Source of the DNA: Janibacter indicus
GTDB lineage: Bacteria > Actinomycetota > Actinomycetes > Actinomycetales > Dermatophilaceae
NCBI RefSeq assembly: GCF_900176385.1
Contig: NZ_FWXN01000007.1
Span: 124,001-188,000, forward strand
Direction: 5' to 3'
DNA: 64,000 bases
The translations under genes were made by a program, and so were the position numbers. Within the stretch, counting starts at the first letter, position 1, and each line of letters opens with the position of its first letter. Of this stretch, positions 29,154-38,657 are shown piece by piece. Under the pieces are notes generated by a model, which did not search any database, had not been told where the DNA came from, and saw nothing but the letters and a program-made list of their open reading frames with translations.

Positions 29154-30491
29154 TCACGGATGAGGGTCGGATGAAGAAGCCTTCATCAGCGGGTCGGGCA
29201 CGGCCCGGGTCACGAGGTTGATGCCGCGCATGAGGTGGAAGCCGCCCAGCGCGGCGGCGGTCCCGAGGGCGATGCCGGCGAACTCCAGGTCACCGATGGT
29301 CCAGGTGAAGTCGGCGATGCCGATGATCAGGGCCACGGCGGCGGTCATGAGGTTGATCGGGTTGCCGAAGTCGACCCGCGACTCGACCCAGATCTTGGCC
29401 CCGAGCAGGCCGATCATGCCGTAGAGGACCACTCCGGCGCCGCCGAGGACGCCCTTAGGCACGGTGGCGATGGCCTCGCCGAACTTCGGCGAGAAGGACA
29501 GCAGCAGCGCGACGACGGCGGCGACCCAGTAGGCGGCCGTCGAGTACACCCGGGTGGCGGCCATGACGCCGATGTTCTCGGCGTAGGTCGTCGTGCCCGA
29601 CCCGCCGCCGGCCCCGGCCAGCGTCGTCGCCAGCCCGTCGGCGATGAGCGCCCGGCCGGTCACCGGGTCGAGGTCCTCCCCGGTCATCGAGGCGACCGAT
29701 CGGATGTGGCCGACGTTTTCGGCGACGAGGACGAGCACGACGGGGATGAAGAGGCCGGCGACGGCGAGGTCGAGGCTGGGCGCGTGGAAGTCCGGAGCCC
29801 CGAACCAGTCGGCCTCGTGCATCCGGGCGAAGGTGACCTCGCCCCGCACCAGGGCGGTGCCGTAGCCGGCGGCCACGCCGACGAGGATCGCGATGCGCGA
29901 CAGCAGGGTCCGGGTGGCGACCGTGACGAGCAGGATGACGACGACCGTGACGAGCGCCGTGACCGGCGACTTCATGAAGTTGGCCTTGGCGCTCGGTGCG
30001 AGGTTGAGCCCGATGAGCGCGACGATCGCACCGGTGACGACCGGCGGCATGAGCGCCCGCAGCCAGCGGTCGCCGGCCACCTGCACGACGACGCCGATGG
30101 CGGCGAGGGTCAGGCCGGCCATGACGACGCCACCGAGCGCGGTCGACATGTCGTGGCTGGCCGTCGCGGCGGTCAGTGGGGCGATGAAGGCGAAGGAGCT
30201 GCCCAGATAGCTCGGCACGCGACCGGCGGTGACGAGCAGGAAGAGCATCGTGCCGATGCCGGAGAAGAAGAGGGTCGTCGTCGGCGGCAGGTCGGTGAGC
30301 AGCGGCACGAGGAAGGTCGCCCCGAACATCGCGACGACGTGCTGTGCGCCGAGGCCGATCGTGCGCGGCCAGGACAGGCGCTCGCCCGGCAGCACGACCT
30401 CGCCGGGCTGCACCCCGCGACCGTCTCCGTGGACGGTCCACCCGAGGCCGAAGGGGGGTCGCGTCGCCTGGTCGTGCTCGGTCTCGGTCAT
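29154..30491 (-). CDS. NCS2-family uracil/xanthine permease
   Basis: A 445-aa nucleobase:cation symporter with about 12-14 membrane helices. Family signatures: QHVVAMFGATFLVPLL near the N-terminus, and the transport-site region VAENVGHIRSVASMTGEDL followed by GGGSGTTTYAENIGVMA. The latter is of the UraA/uracil type rather than the purine type. ATG 30489-30491. It starts 15 bp after the stop of the unknown gene at 30507-31163, with which it probably shares a transcript. Confidence 0.93.
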   Translation of the reverse strand: MTETEHDQATRPPFGLGWTVHGDGRGVQPGEVVLPGERLSWPRTIGLGAQHVVAMFGATFLVPLLTDLPPTTTLFFSGIGTMLFLLVTAGRVPSYLGSSFAFIAPLTAATASHDMSTALGGVVMAGLTLAAIGVVVQVAGDRWLRALMPPVVTGAIVALIGLNLAPSAKANFMKSPVTALVTVVVILLVTVATRTLLSRIAILVGVAAGYGTALVRGEVTFARMHEADWFGAPDFHAPSLDLAVAGLFIPVVLVLVAENVGHIRSVASMTGEDLDPVTGRALIADGLATTLAGAGGGSGTTTYAENIGVMAATRVYSTAAYWVAAVVALLLSFSPKFGEAIATVPKGVLGGAGVVLYGMIGLLGAKIWVESRVDFGNPINLMTAAVALIIGIADFTWTIGDLEFAGIALGTAAALGGFHLMRGINLVTRAVPDPLMKASSSDPHP

Positions 30492-30506
30492 GGGCGGAAT
30501 GCTAGG

Positions 30507-31163
30507 TCAGCGGTCGGTCGGTGGTGACCACGGCCACCACCAGCGCCGCTGGCGCGTCGGCATCGGCTCGGGCGGGGGCGGTCCCTCGTCGACGTCGTCG
30601 AAGAGGAGGGCGTGCCCCGGGACCTCGCCGCCGAGGGTCATCGGGTCGACGCTCCACCCGCGCGCCACGGCCAGAACCGTGTCCTCCGTGGTGTCGAGCG
30701 TGACCTGGAAGCGGGCGTCCTCGTCGGTGATCTCCTCGAGGGCGGGCAGCCCCAGACCGGTCTCGATGGGCGTCGGCACCCCGGTCCAGGCGACGAGCTC
30801 ACCGCTCTCGCCCACGACCTCGACGTGGCGCAGCAGCCGCCCGCGGTCGGCCGCGAGCCAACGGTGCGCCTCGGCGACGCGGTGCGTCGCGTAGGCCTGC
30901 ACCCGGGTGTCGAGCAGCGCCGCGAGCGAGGCGAGCCGAGTGGGCGAGATGTCCGAGAGCTCGAAGCTGACGGCCAGCGTCCACCGACCGTCGACCCCCG
31001 GTACCGGCGGCAGGATCCCGACCTCACCGAAGGCCTCGGCGGCCTCGCCACCCGAGACGTTGCGCCCGCCGGTCAGGCCGAGGGCCTCGGCCACCTGGGC
31101 CTGGGAGCGGTCCAGGACCGCGAGCCAGGCCGTCTTCGGGCCGAAGGGCTCGAGGTGGGTCAC
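30507..31163 (-). CDS. Actinobacterial protein of unknown function
   Basis: A 218-aa cytosolic protein with no motif I recognise with certainty. The opening KTAWLAVLDRSQAQVAEALGLTG and the later WTLAVSFEL resemble a family of actinobacterial hypotheticals. The C-terminus is a proline- and tryptophan-rich tail (RQRRWWWPWSPP). GTG 31161-31163 overlaps the GNAT stop (GTGA), indicating translational coupling. Confidence 0.6.
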   Translation of the reverse strand: MTHLEPFGPKTAWLAVLDRSQAQVAEALGLTGGRNVSGGEAAEAFGEVGILPPVPGVDGRWTLAVSFELSDISPTRLASLAALLDTRVQAYATHRVAEAHRWLAADRGRLLRHVEVVGESGELVAWTGVPTPIETGLGLPALEEITDEDARFQVTLDTTEDTVLAVARGWSVDPMTLGGEVPGHALLFDDVDEGPPPPEPMPTRQRRWWWPWSPPTDR

Positions 31164-32146
31164 AAGGACCTCGCCATGATCACGCCGTCGCGGTCGTCGC
31201 CCGGGGCGACCCGGACGCCGCCCGGGACGCGACCGACCTCGGTGTAGCCGAAGCGGGTGTAGAACTCGCCCAGACCGGTGCCACCGCGGTAGTCGAGCGT
31301 CACCAGCTCGACGCCTCGCTCGCGCGCCGCACGGTGCATCCCGGCCATGAGCAGGGCCCCGTGGTTGGTCCCCCGGCGGGCCGGGTCGGTCATGATCCGC
31401 TCGAGATTGGCGGTGTGCGCCACGGTCGCGCCCGAGGGGCGGACGACGAAGCCGAAGCCGAGCAGGTCCCCGTGCGGGGAGTTGAGCGCCACGAGCGAGG
31501 TGTCACCGCGCTCCAGCCGCGCGGCGTACCCGTCGAGGACCGCCGTGACCTCCCCTTCGTCGGCGCCGGGCAGGAAGCCGACCGCTCCCCCGGCCTCGTT
31601 GACCTCGACCCACATCCGCAGCATCGCCTCACGTGCCCGGGCCGGGATCTTGTCGGCGACCCGCACCCACGGCAGCTCGAGGACCTGCCAGTCGTCCCCG
31701 CCGACGGTGTGGTCGAGGTCGGGCGCGTGGACCATGCCCGCGAACTCGGCGACGAAGCGGGTCGCGAGGTCCTCGGGCGCCACCCGCAGGCGCAGCGGCA
31801 GGTCGGGCAGCCACTCGAGGGCGTGCGCGACGACCAGCCGCATGGCCGGCCCGGCGAGGTCCTCCTCGCCCTGCCCCTCGAGCGTGCGGATGGTCACCCG
31901 GATGAAGTCGTCGTGCGCCCGCAGGCCGACGAAGCCGACGCGCCGCCCCGAGGCGTCGGTGGCGATCCAGGTGCCGTAGCCGTGCTCGTCCCAGTGCTCT
32001 CGCCAGCCGCGGACGATCTCTGCCGGCCGCTCGGCGTCCTCGGGCACGCCCATGAGCTCGGCGACGAGAGCGGCGTCCTGCTCTTCGGGTGGCTGCAGCG
32101 AGACGAGGTCGGTCGTGATGGTGCGTGGTGCGGTCACGGACCCCAT
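31160..32146 (-). CDS. GNAT-family N-acetyltransferase with two tandem domains
   Basis: A 328-aa protein. Residues ~10-150 form one GNAT-like half resembling ribosomal-protein acetyltransferases (EIVRGWREHWDEHGYGTWIA, RVGFVGLRAH). Residues ~180-325 form the second, with the acetyl-CoA pyrophosphate loop RRGTNHGALLMAGMHRAARERG and the C-terminal Tyr region GLGEFYTRFGYTEVGR. Only the second half shows a convincing cofactor loop. ATG 32144-32146 faces the divergent helicase gene. Acceptor substrate unknown. Confidence 0.82.
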   Translation of the reverse strand: MGSVTAPRTITTDLVSLQPPEEQDAALVAELMGVPEDAERPAEIVRGWREHWDEHGYGTWIATDASGRRVGFVGLRAHDDFIRVTIRTLEGQGEEDLAGPAMRLVVAHALEWLPDLPLRLRVAPEDLATRFVAEFAGMVHAPDLDHTVGGDDWQVLELPWVRVADKIPARAREAMLRMWVEVNEAGGAVGFLPGADEGEVTAVLDGYAARLERGDTSLVALNSPHGDLLGFGFVVRPSGATVAHTANLERIMTDPARRGTNHGALLMAGMHRAARERGVELVTLDYRGGTGLGEFYTRFGYTEVGRVPGGVRVAPGDDRDGVIMARSL

Positions 32147-32183
32147 CGTGACACCCGAGTCACCACGCTGGGACGATGGGCGG

Positions 32184-34766
32184 ATGACAGATCCGCTCTC
32201 CGTGCCCGTCGGCACCGGTCCCGACGAGCTCTTCGAGCGGTTCTCCGCCTGGACGGCCGATCGTGGCCTGGCGCTCTACCCGCACCAGGAGGAGGCGCTG
32301 CTCGCCCTCCTCGGCGACGACCACGTCGTCCTCGCCACCCCCACCGGGTCCGGCAAGTCGCTCGTCGCGACCGGGGCGATCGCCCACGCCATGGCCAAGG
32401 ACCAGGTCGCCTTCTACACCGCGCCGATCAAGGCGCTCGTCTCGGAGAAGTTCTTCGACCTCTGCGCGATCTTCGGCGCCGACAACGTCGGCATGCTCAC
32501 CGGCGACGCGTCGGTCAACGCCGACGCTCCCGTCATCGTCTGCACCGCAGAGGTGCTCGCCAACCTCGCCCTGCGCGAGGGTCGCGAGGCCGACGTCGGT
32601 CTCGTCGTCATGGACGAGTTCCACTACTACGCCGAGCCGGAGCGCGGCTGGGCCTGGCAGGTCCCGCTGCTCGAGCTGCCGCAGGCGCAGATGCTCCTCA
32701 TGTCGGCCACCCTCGGCGACACCCGGGCCATCGAGGACGACCTCGCCGAGCGCACCGGGCGCGACGTCGTGGTGGTCAAGGACGCCGAGCGACCGGTCCC
32801 GCTGACCTTCCGCTGGGCCCTCACCCCGCTGCAGGAGACGATCGAGGAGATCCTCGAGTGGCGCCGGGCCCCCGTCTACGTCGTCCACCAGACCCAGGCC
32901 AATGCCGCCGAGCACGCGCGCCTGGTCCAGACGCTCAAGCTGCTCGACAAGGACGAGAAGCAGGCCATCGCCGACCGGCTCGCCGGCTTCCGCTTCTCCG
33001 CCGGCTTCGGCCGCACCCTCGGCGACATGCTGCGTCGCGGCGTCGGCGTGCACCACGCCGGCATGCTCCCCCGCTACCGCCGGCTCGTCGAGCAGCTCGC
33101 CCAGGAGGGCCTGCTCAAGGTCATCTGCGGCACCGACACCCTCGGCGTCGGCATCAACGTCCCGATCCGCACCGTGCTCTTCACCTCGCTGACGAAGTTC
33201 GACGGCACCCGCCACCGGGTGCTGCGGGTGCGCGAGTTCCTCCAGATCGCGGGGCGGGCCGGCCGCGCCGGCTACGACACCGAGGGCTACGTCGTCGTGC
33301 AGGCACCCGAGCACGTCATCGACAACCACCGCGCGCTGCTCAAGGCGGGCGACGACGAGAAGAAGCGCAAGAAGGTCCAGCGCAAGAAGCCGCCCGAGGG
33401 CTTCGTCGTGTGGACCGAGGACACCTTCACCAAGCTGACGAGCAATGCGCCCGAAACCCTGCGGTCGCGGATGAAGGTCGACAACTCGATGATCCTCAAC
33501 GTCGTCGCCCGGCCCGGTGACCCCGTGACCGCCCTGTCGCGCCTCACGAGGGACAACCACGAGGACGCGAAGGGGAGGGCTCGCCTCGCCCGACGGGCCA
33601 TCCGTCTGGGGCGCAGCCTGCTCGACTCCGGTGTGCTCGAGCGTCTCCCGGAGCCGGACGGGACCGGCCGGACCGTGGCCCTCACCCTCGACCTGCCCCC
33701 GGACTTCGCGCTCAACCAGCCGCTCGCCCCCTTCGCGCTGGCGGCGCTCGACCTGCTCGACCCCGACTCCCCGACCCACGCCCTTGACGTCGTCTCGACG
33801 ATCGAGGCGGTCCTCGAGGCGCCGATGGCCGTCCTCGTCGCCCAGCAGCACGCCGCCCGCGGCGAGGCGGTCGCCGAGATGAAGGCCGACGGCATCGAGT
33901 ACGAGGAGCGGATGCGCCTGCTCGACGAGATCACCTGGCCGCGGCCGCTCGCCGAGGAGCTCGCGGCCGCCTTCGAGACCTACCGCCAGACCCACCCGTG
34001 GCTGCCCGAGGAGGCCCTCGTCCCGAAGTCGGTCGTGCGCCTCATGTGGGAGGAGGGCATGTCCTTCGCCGACTTCGTGCGGCGCTTCACCCTCGGCCCG
34101 CGCGAGGGACTCGTGCTGCGCTACCTCACCGACGCCTACCGCACCCTGACACGCACCGTGCCCGAGGCGCACTCCTCGCCGCAGCTGCGCGAGATCGTCG
34201 AGTGGCTCGGCGAGACCGTGCGGCAGACCGACTCCTCGCTCCTCGACGAGTGGGAGGCACTCACGGACCCCGATGCGGCCACCCGGCTGGCCGAGGGCCG
34301 CGAGGCCACGGCACCGCCGCGCCCGCTGTCCGCCCGCACCGGCCCCTTCCGGACCATGGTGCGCGGTGCCCTGTGGCAGCGTGTCGAGCGCGCAGCGCGC
34401 GACGACCTGTCGGCGCTGTCGGCCCTCGAGGCCGCGGCGGCCGAGCTCGCCGACGACGGCCGCGCGCCACTGATGCGCCACGACGACTGGGACGTCGCCC
34501 TCGGCGACTACTGGGAGGAGCACGACCGCATCGGGACCGACCAGGACGCGCGCGGTCCGCACCACCTGCACATCGCGGAGGTTCGTGGCCCGGCACCGGG
34601 GCTCGACCCCGACGTGGCCCCCGACGTGCGGCTGTGGGAGGTGCGCCAGACCCTCGCCGACCCCGAGGGCGACGGCGACTGGGTCATGGAGGCCACCGTC
34701 GACCTCGACGCGTCCGACCGCGTCGGCGAGACGGTCGTGCTCGCCACCGCCCTGCGGCGGTTGTGA
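32184..34766 (+). CDS. DEAD/DEAH-box RNA helicase with DUF3516 domain
   Basis: An 860-aa SF2 helicase. Walker A ATPTGSGKS (about 50-58), motif II as DEFH (VVMDEFHYYAEPERGWAWQ), motif III SAT and motif VI QIAGRAGRAGYDTEG are intact. The C-terminal ~420 residues match the actinobacterial DUF3516 extension. The arrangement resembles Ski2/Mtr4-type RNA helicases, but the RNA target is not known. ATG 32184-32186 (MTDPLSVPVG) follows a short leader and diverges from the GNAT gene. Confidence 0.9.
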   Translation: MTDPLSVPVGTGPDELFERFSAWTADRGLALYPHQEEALLALLGDDHVVLATPTGSGKSLVATGAIAHAMAKDQVAFYTAPIKALVSEKFFDLCAIFGADNVGMLTGDASVNADAPVIVCTAEVLANLALREGREADVGLVVMDEFHYYAEPERGWAWQVPLLELPQAQMLLMSATLGDTRAIEDDLAERTGRDVVVVKDAERPVPLTFRWALTPLQETIEEILEWRRAPVYVVHQTQANAAEHARLVQTLKLLDKDEKQAIADRLAGFRFSAGFGRTLGDMLRRGVGVHHAGMLPRYRRLVEQLAQEGLLKVICGTDTLGVGINVPIRTVLFTSLTKFDGTRHRVLRVREFLQIAGRAGRAGYDTEGYVVVQAPEHVIDNHRALLKAGDDEKKRKKVQRKKPPEGFVVWTEDTFTKLTSNAPETLRSRMKVDNSMILNVVARPGDPVTALSRLTRDNHEDAKGRARLARRAIRLGRSLLDSGVLERLPEPDGTGRTVALTLDLPPDFALNQPLAPFALAALDLLDPDSPTHALDVVSTIEAVLEAPMAVLVAQQHAARGEAVAEMKADGIEYEERMRLLDEITWPRPLAEELAAAFETYRQTHPWLPEEALVPKSVVRLMWEEGMSFADFVRRFTLGPREGLVLRYLTDAYRTLTRTVPEAHSSPQLREIVEWLGETVRQTDSSLLDEWEALTDPDAATRLAEGREATAPPRPLSARTGPFRTMVRGALWQRVERAARDDLSALSALEAAAAELADDGRAPLMRHDDWDVALGDYWEEHDRIGTDQDARGPHHLHIAEVRGPAPGLDPDVAPDVRLWEVRQTLADPEGDGDWVMEATVDLDASDRVGETVVLATALRRL

Positions 34767-34790
34767 GCCCGCGCATATCCTGACGACCTG

Positions 34791-36262
34791 ATGACCACGC
34801 TCCCCCGGCGTCTCGCCCACCTCCTGCTCGCGCTCGCCGTGGCCCTCGGCCCGGCGCTCCTGTCCGCGCCCGCCGCGCACGCTGCGCCTTCCGTTCCCGC
34901 GACCCCCGAGAGGACGTCCGCCCAGGTGCCCGACCCCCTTCGGGTCGGGACCGAAGGGGTGTACGCCCCTTCTCGATCAAGCAGGGCGACGACTTCACCG
35001 GCTTCGACGTCGAGGTGATGAAGGCCGTCGGCGAGCGTCTCGGGGTCGAGGTCGAGTTCGTCGCGACGCCGTGGGACTCGATGTTCGCCGCCCTGGCCGC
35101 AGGGCGCTTCGACGTCGTCGCCAACCAGGTCAACGTCAACCCCGAGCGGGAGAAGCTCTACGACCTCTCCGACCCCTACGTCGACACCGCGGGCGTCCTC
35201 GTCGTCGCCGAGGACAACCCCGAGGGGATCGAGGAGCTCTCCGACCTCAAGGGCATGCGCGCCGCCGAAAACCTCACGAGCAGCTGGGCCGAGGTGGCCA
35301 AGGACCACGGCGCCGAGATCGTCGGCGTCGACGGGATGAACGAGGCGATGTCGAGCCTCAAGGAGGGTCGCGTCGACGCGATCGTCAACGACAAGCTGGC
35401 GGTGCGCAACTACATCGCGACCAGCCCCGACCCAGGGGTCAAGATCGTCGCCGAGACCGACGACCAGGCCCAGTCGGTCTTCGCCGCGAAGAAGGGCACC
35501 GGCTACATGCCGGAGATCAACCAGGCCCTCGCGGAGATGGAGGAGGACGGCACCACCCAGGCGATCTACGACAAGTACTTCTCCGCCGACAAGGCCGCCC
35601 CGAGCGCCTGGGACCTCGTCAAGGACAATGCCTGGCCCATGGCCTGGGCGACGATCAAGGTGACGATCCCGCTCACCGCGATCTCCTTCGCCATCGGCCT
35701 CGTGCTCGCCCTCGTCACCGCCATCGGCCGCATGTCGACCTCCGCCGTGCCACGGGCCATCGCGCGCGCCTACATCTCGATCATCCGGGGCACCCCGCTC
35801 CTCGTGCAGCTCTTCCTCATCTTCTACGCCCTGCCCGAGATCGGCATCGACCTGCCGCCGTTCGTCGCCGCCGTCATCGCCCTGTCGCTCAACGTCGGCG
35901 GCTACGCGGCCGAGGTCATCCGCTCGGCCATCGAGTCGATCCCCAAGGGCCAGTGGGAGGCGGCGCAGACGATCGGCATGGGGCCACGGACGGCGCTGCG
36001 GCGGATCATCCTGCCGCAGGCGGCCCGCACGGCGATCCCGCCGCTGTCCAACACCCTCGTCTCCCTGCTCAAGGACACCTCGCTCACCTCGATCATCCTC
36101 GTCGTCGAGCTGACCCAGACCGCCCGGTTCGCCGCGGCACCGACCTTCCAGTACATGCCGATGTTTGCGCTCGCCGCCCTCTACTACTGGATCATCTGCA
36201 CGATCCTGTCCGTCCTCCAGGACCGCGCCGAGGAGAGGTTCAGCCGTTATGTCGCAGCCTGA
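34791..36262 (+). pseudogene. Fused substrate-binding/permease protein of an amino-acid ABC importer, frameshifted
   Basis: From ATG 34791 a signal peptide (LLLALAVALGPALLSAPAAHA) leads into the periplasmic-binding domain at PLRVGTEGVYAP; there the frame is lost at a run of four C (about 34966-34969). One extra C restores FSIKQGDDFTGFDVEV, the rest of the SBP_bac_3 domain (to ~residue 250) and a His/Glu/Gln-type permease with VRSAIESIPKGQWEAA-like EAA loop (IRSAIESIPKGQWEAAQTIG). The fused architecture is known in Gram-positive glutamine-type importers. A homopolymer indel in the sequence is the simplest explanation. The end overlaps the ATPase gene by 14 bp. Confidence 0.85.
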
Positions 36263-37040
36263 GGTGGTCGTCTCCGCGGCCCACGTCCGCAAGAGCTTCG
36301 GTGACAAGGAGGTCCTGCGCGACATCTCCTTCGAGGTCGGCTCCGGCGAGGTGACGGTCGTCCTCGGGCCCTCGGGCTCGGGCAAGACCACCCTGCTGCG
36401 CGCCCTCGGCGGGCTCGAGCGCCCCGACGCCGGCGTCATCACGGTCGGCGACGCGAGCCTCGACTTCGGCGAGCTGACGCCCGGACGTCACGACCGGCTC
36501 CCCCGGGGTCAGCGCGAGCAGCTGACCGCGCTGGGCCGGCAGAGCGGCTTCGTCTTCCAGGGACACAACCTCTTCGCCCACAAGAGCGCCCTCGACAACA
36601 TCACCGAGGGCCCCGTCGTCGTGCAGGGCGAGGACCCGCAGGCCGCCCGCGAGCGGGCCCTGGCCCTGCTCGACCAGGTCGGTCTGTCCGAGCACGCCGA
36701 CAAGTACCCCTTCCAGCTCTCCGGCGGACAGCAGCAGCGGGTCGGCATCGCCCGGGCCCTCGCCCTGCGCCCGTCGGTCGTGCTCTTCGACGAGCCGACC
36801 TCGGCGCTCGACCCCGAGACGGTCGGTGAGGTGCTGCAGGTCATGCGCGACCTCGCCGAGCAGCACTGGACGATGGTGGTCGTCACCCACGAGATCCGCT
36901 TCGCCCGGCAGGTCGCCGACGAGGTGCTCTTCATCGACGGCGGGGTCGTCGTCGAGCGCGGCGCACCCGAGCAGGTGATCCTCGACCCGCAGGCCGAGCG
37001 GACCCGGTCCTTCCTCCAGCGGATCCTCGACCCGCTGTGA
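36249..37040 (+). CDS. Amino-acid ABC transporter ATP-binding protein
   Basis: A 263-aa ABC ATPase of the polar amino-acid family (GlnQ-like). Walker A GPSGSGKTT, Q-loop FVFQGHNLFAHKSALDNI, signature LSGGQQQR, Walker B VVLFDEPTSALD and the switch His in VVTHEIRFA are all intact. It powers the fused binding/permease gene upstream (14-bp overlap). The Q-loop sequence with HNLFxHKxALDNI is the hallmark of this subfamily. Substrate probably glutamine/glutamate-type, not proven. Confidence 0.94.
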   Translation: MSQPEVVVSAAHVRKSFGDKEVLRDISFEVGSGEVTVVLGPSGSGKTTLLRALGGLERPDAGVITVGDASLDFGELTPGRHDRLPRGQREQLTALGRQSGFVFQGHNLFAHKSALDNITEGPVVVQGEDPQAARERALALLDQVGLSEHADKYPFQLSGGQQQRVGIARALALRPSVVLFDEPTSALDPETVGEVLQVMRDLAEQHWTMVVVTHEIRFARQVADEVLFIDGGVVVERGAPEQVILDPQAERTRSFLQRILDPL

Positions 37041-37044
37041 CGCC

Positions 37045-37374
37045 ATGATCCTCGTCGACCCGCCCACGTGGCCCGGCTGGGGTCGCACGTGGAGCCACCT
37101 CGTCTCGGACGACTCGCTCGAGGAGCTGCACGCCTTCGCGCAGCGACTCGGCATCCCGCACAAGCTCTTCGACGAGGACCACTACGACGTGCCGATCGAG
37201 CGCTACGACGAGGTCGTCGCCGCCGGCGCGACGCCCGTGAGCGGCGGCGAGCTCATCCGGCGGCTCATCCGCAGCGGCCTGCGGGTCACGCAGGCGCAGC
37301 GAGGTCGCGCGGGCCACCCGCCCGTGAGCCCGTCCTCGGCAGGCCGTCGGGCGAAGTCGCGACCGGACTCATAG
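37045..37374 (+). CDS. DUF4031 protein
   Basis: A 109-aa protein beginning MILVDPPTWPGWGRTWSHLVSD, the DUF4031 signature. The middle retains HDED-like and YDEVVAAGA segments typical of the family. It starts 4 bp after the ABC ATPase stop and may be co-transcribed. Function unknown. Confidence 0.85.
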   Translation: MILVDPPTWPGWGRTWSHLVSDDSLEELHAFAQRLGIPHKLFDEDHYDVPIERYDEVVAAGATPVSGGELIRRLIRSGLRVTQAQRGRAGHPPVSPSSAGRRAKSRPDS

Positions 37375-37436
37375 GCTGGGTGGCGCAGCACCACCGATAC
37401 GACGCAACACGCACCAGACACAAGGGGACATTCAGC

Positions 37437-37970
37437 ATGGGTAAGCACCTGACCACCGCCCGATCCTGCGCGCTCGTCGCGATCGCCGCTCTCGGCCTGT
37501 CCGCCTGCGGCGCACTCGGCGACGGCGACGGCGACTCGACCGTGACGGTCACCGAGTCCTCGCAGGACCAGAGCCAGACCTCCGAGCCCACGGCTCAGAG
37601 CACCACCACGACGCCCACCTCCACGGCGAGCACGACGGAGAGCCCCACCGAGAGCTCCACCGCGAGCTCGAGCGATGTGACCAACACTCCTCCTGCCGGG
37701 TCCACGCCCAACACCGACACCTCGAAGTCGATCGACGTCAACACCCTGACGGAGAAGGTCGAGGCCCACACCGACAGCCAGATCCCCCCGGACGTGACCC
37801 TGTCGTGCATGGGAGGCCTCGTGCTCGTCGCCAACGAGACCCAGAAGTGCTCGTGGATGGACTCCAACGGCAACGTCACCCGACTGACCATCACGGTCGA
37901 CTGGGCAGCAGTGGTCGGCGACCAGATCCAGTACAACCTGTCGCTGGAGAACTCCGCCTACACGCCCTGA
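37437..37970 (+). CDS. Lipoprotein with Ser/Thr linker and DUF4333-like domain
   Basis: A 177-aa lipoprotein: signal ending in the lipobox LSAC|G (Cys about residue 23), a ~70-residue Ser/Thr/Pro linker, then a small globular domain with two cysteines (LSCMGGLVL, QKCSWMD) and TRLTITV strands, as in DUF4333 domains of actinobacterial envelope proteins. ATG 37437-37439. Function not known; it is exposed on the outer face of the membrane. Confidence 0.8.
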   Translation: MGKHLTTARSCALVAIAALGLSACGALGDGDGDSTVTVTESSQDQSQTSEPTAQSTTTTPTSTASTTESPTESSTASSSDVTNTPPAGSTPNTDTSKSIDVNTLTEKVEAHTDSQIPPDVTLSCMGGLVLVANETQKCSWMDSNGNVTRLTITVDWAAVVGDQIQYNLSLENSAYTP

Positions 37971-37980
37971 CCAGCGGCCC

Positions 37981-38640
37981 TCACGGGCCACCGCGGAGCC
38001 GGTCGAGCTCGCGTCGCAGGTTGACGCGGGCTCGACCGCTCCAGCGCTCGTGCGCGTGGTCGGTGAGATAGAGCCGCCCCCGCTCGACGAAGGGGGCGAG
38101 CACCGCGCTCCTGCCCCGCGCGAAGTCCTCGTCGCCGACCATGCCGTACTCGATCCGGACCTGGTGGCAGTAGGCGTCGAAGCGCTCGGTCGGCGCCGCG
38201 AGGATCCACAGGTCGGCGTCGTGGAAGGCGCGAGCCGCAGGGCCCGGCGCGCTCATCTCGTGGGTGGCCGACTCCCGGACCAGCCGGGCGACGAGGGCGA
38301 GATCCGAGGGACCGAGGCCCAGGTCAGCGAGGCGCTGCTGCGCCAGCTCCGCAGACGCCTGCTCGTTGGCGCCGGCGGCGGCGTGGGTCTCGTAGACCGC
38401 GTCGTGGTACCACGCAGCCAGTCCGGCGAGGTGACGCTTCCGCGCGGGGAGGTCACCCCCTTCGGCCAGCTCGTCGAGGGCCGCGAGAACCTCCGCGAGG
38501 TGCACGACGTCGTGGTAGGAACGGTGGTCCTCGAGCCACCGGTCGAGGAGATCGGTGACCTCCGCCGCGGCCCGCTCGTGGGGTGCGGCGGGGCACAGAG
38601 CGGTCACATCGGCGTGCCATCGACTGCGCAACGTGTCCAC
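37981..38640 (-). CDS. Predicted HD-type metal-dependent phosphohydrolase
   Basis: A 219-aa protein of the COG4339 group. Candidate metal ligands lie in RSYHDVVHLAEVL (about 40-52), AAWYHDAVYE (about 76-85), NEQASAELA and DADLWILAA. The start is GTG 38638-38640. It lies between the lipoprotein (convergent) and the divergent NCS1 permease. Substrate unknown; the family is sometimes listed as nucleotide hydrolases. Confidence 0.8.
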   Translation of the reverse strand: MDTLRSRWHADVTALCPAAPHERAAAEVTDLLDRWLEDHRSYHDVVHLAEVLAALDELAEGGDLPARKRHLAGLAAWYHDAVYETHAAAGANEQASAELAQQRLADLGLGPSDLALVARLVRESATHEMSAPGPAARAFHDADLWILAAPTERFDAYCHQVRIEYGMVGDEDFARGRSAVLAPFVERGRLYLTDHAHERWSGRARVNLRRELDRLRGGP

Positions 38641-38657
38641 CGTGCAATTCTGCCGGA

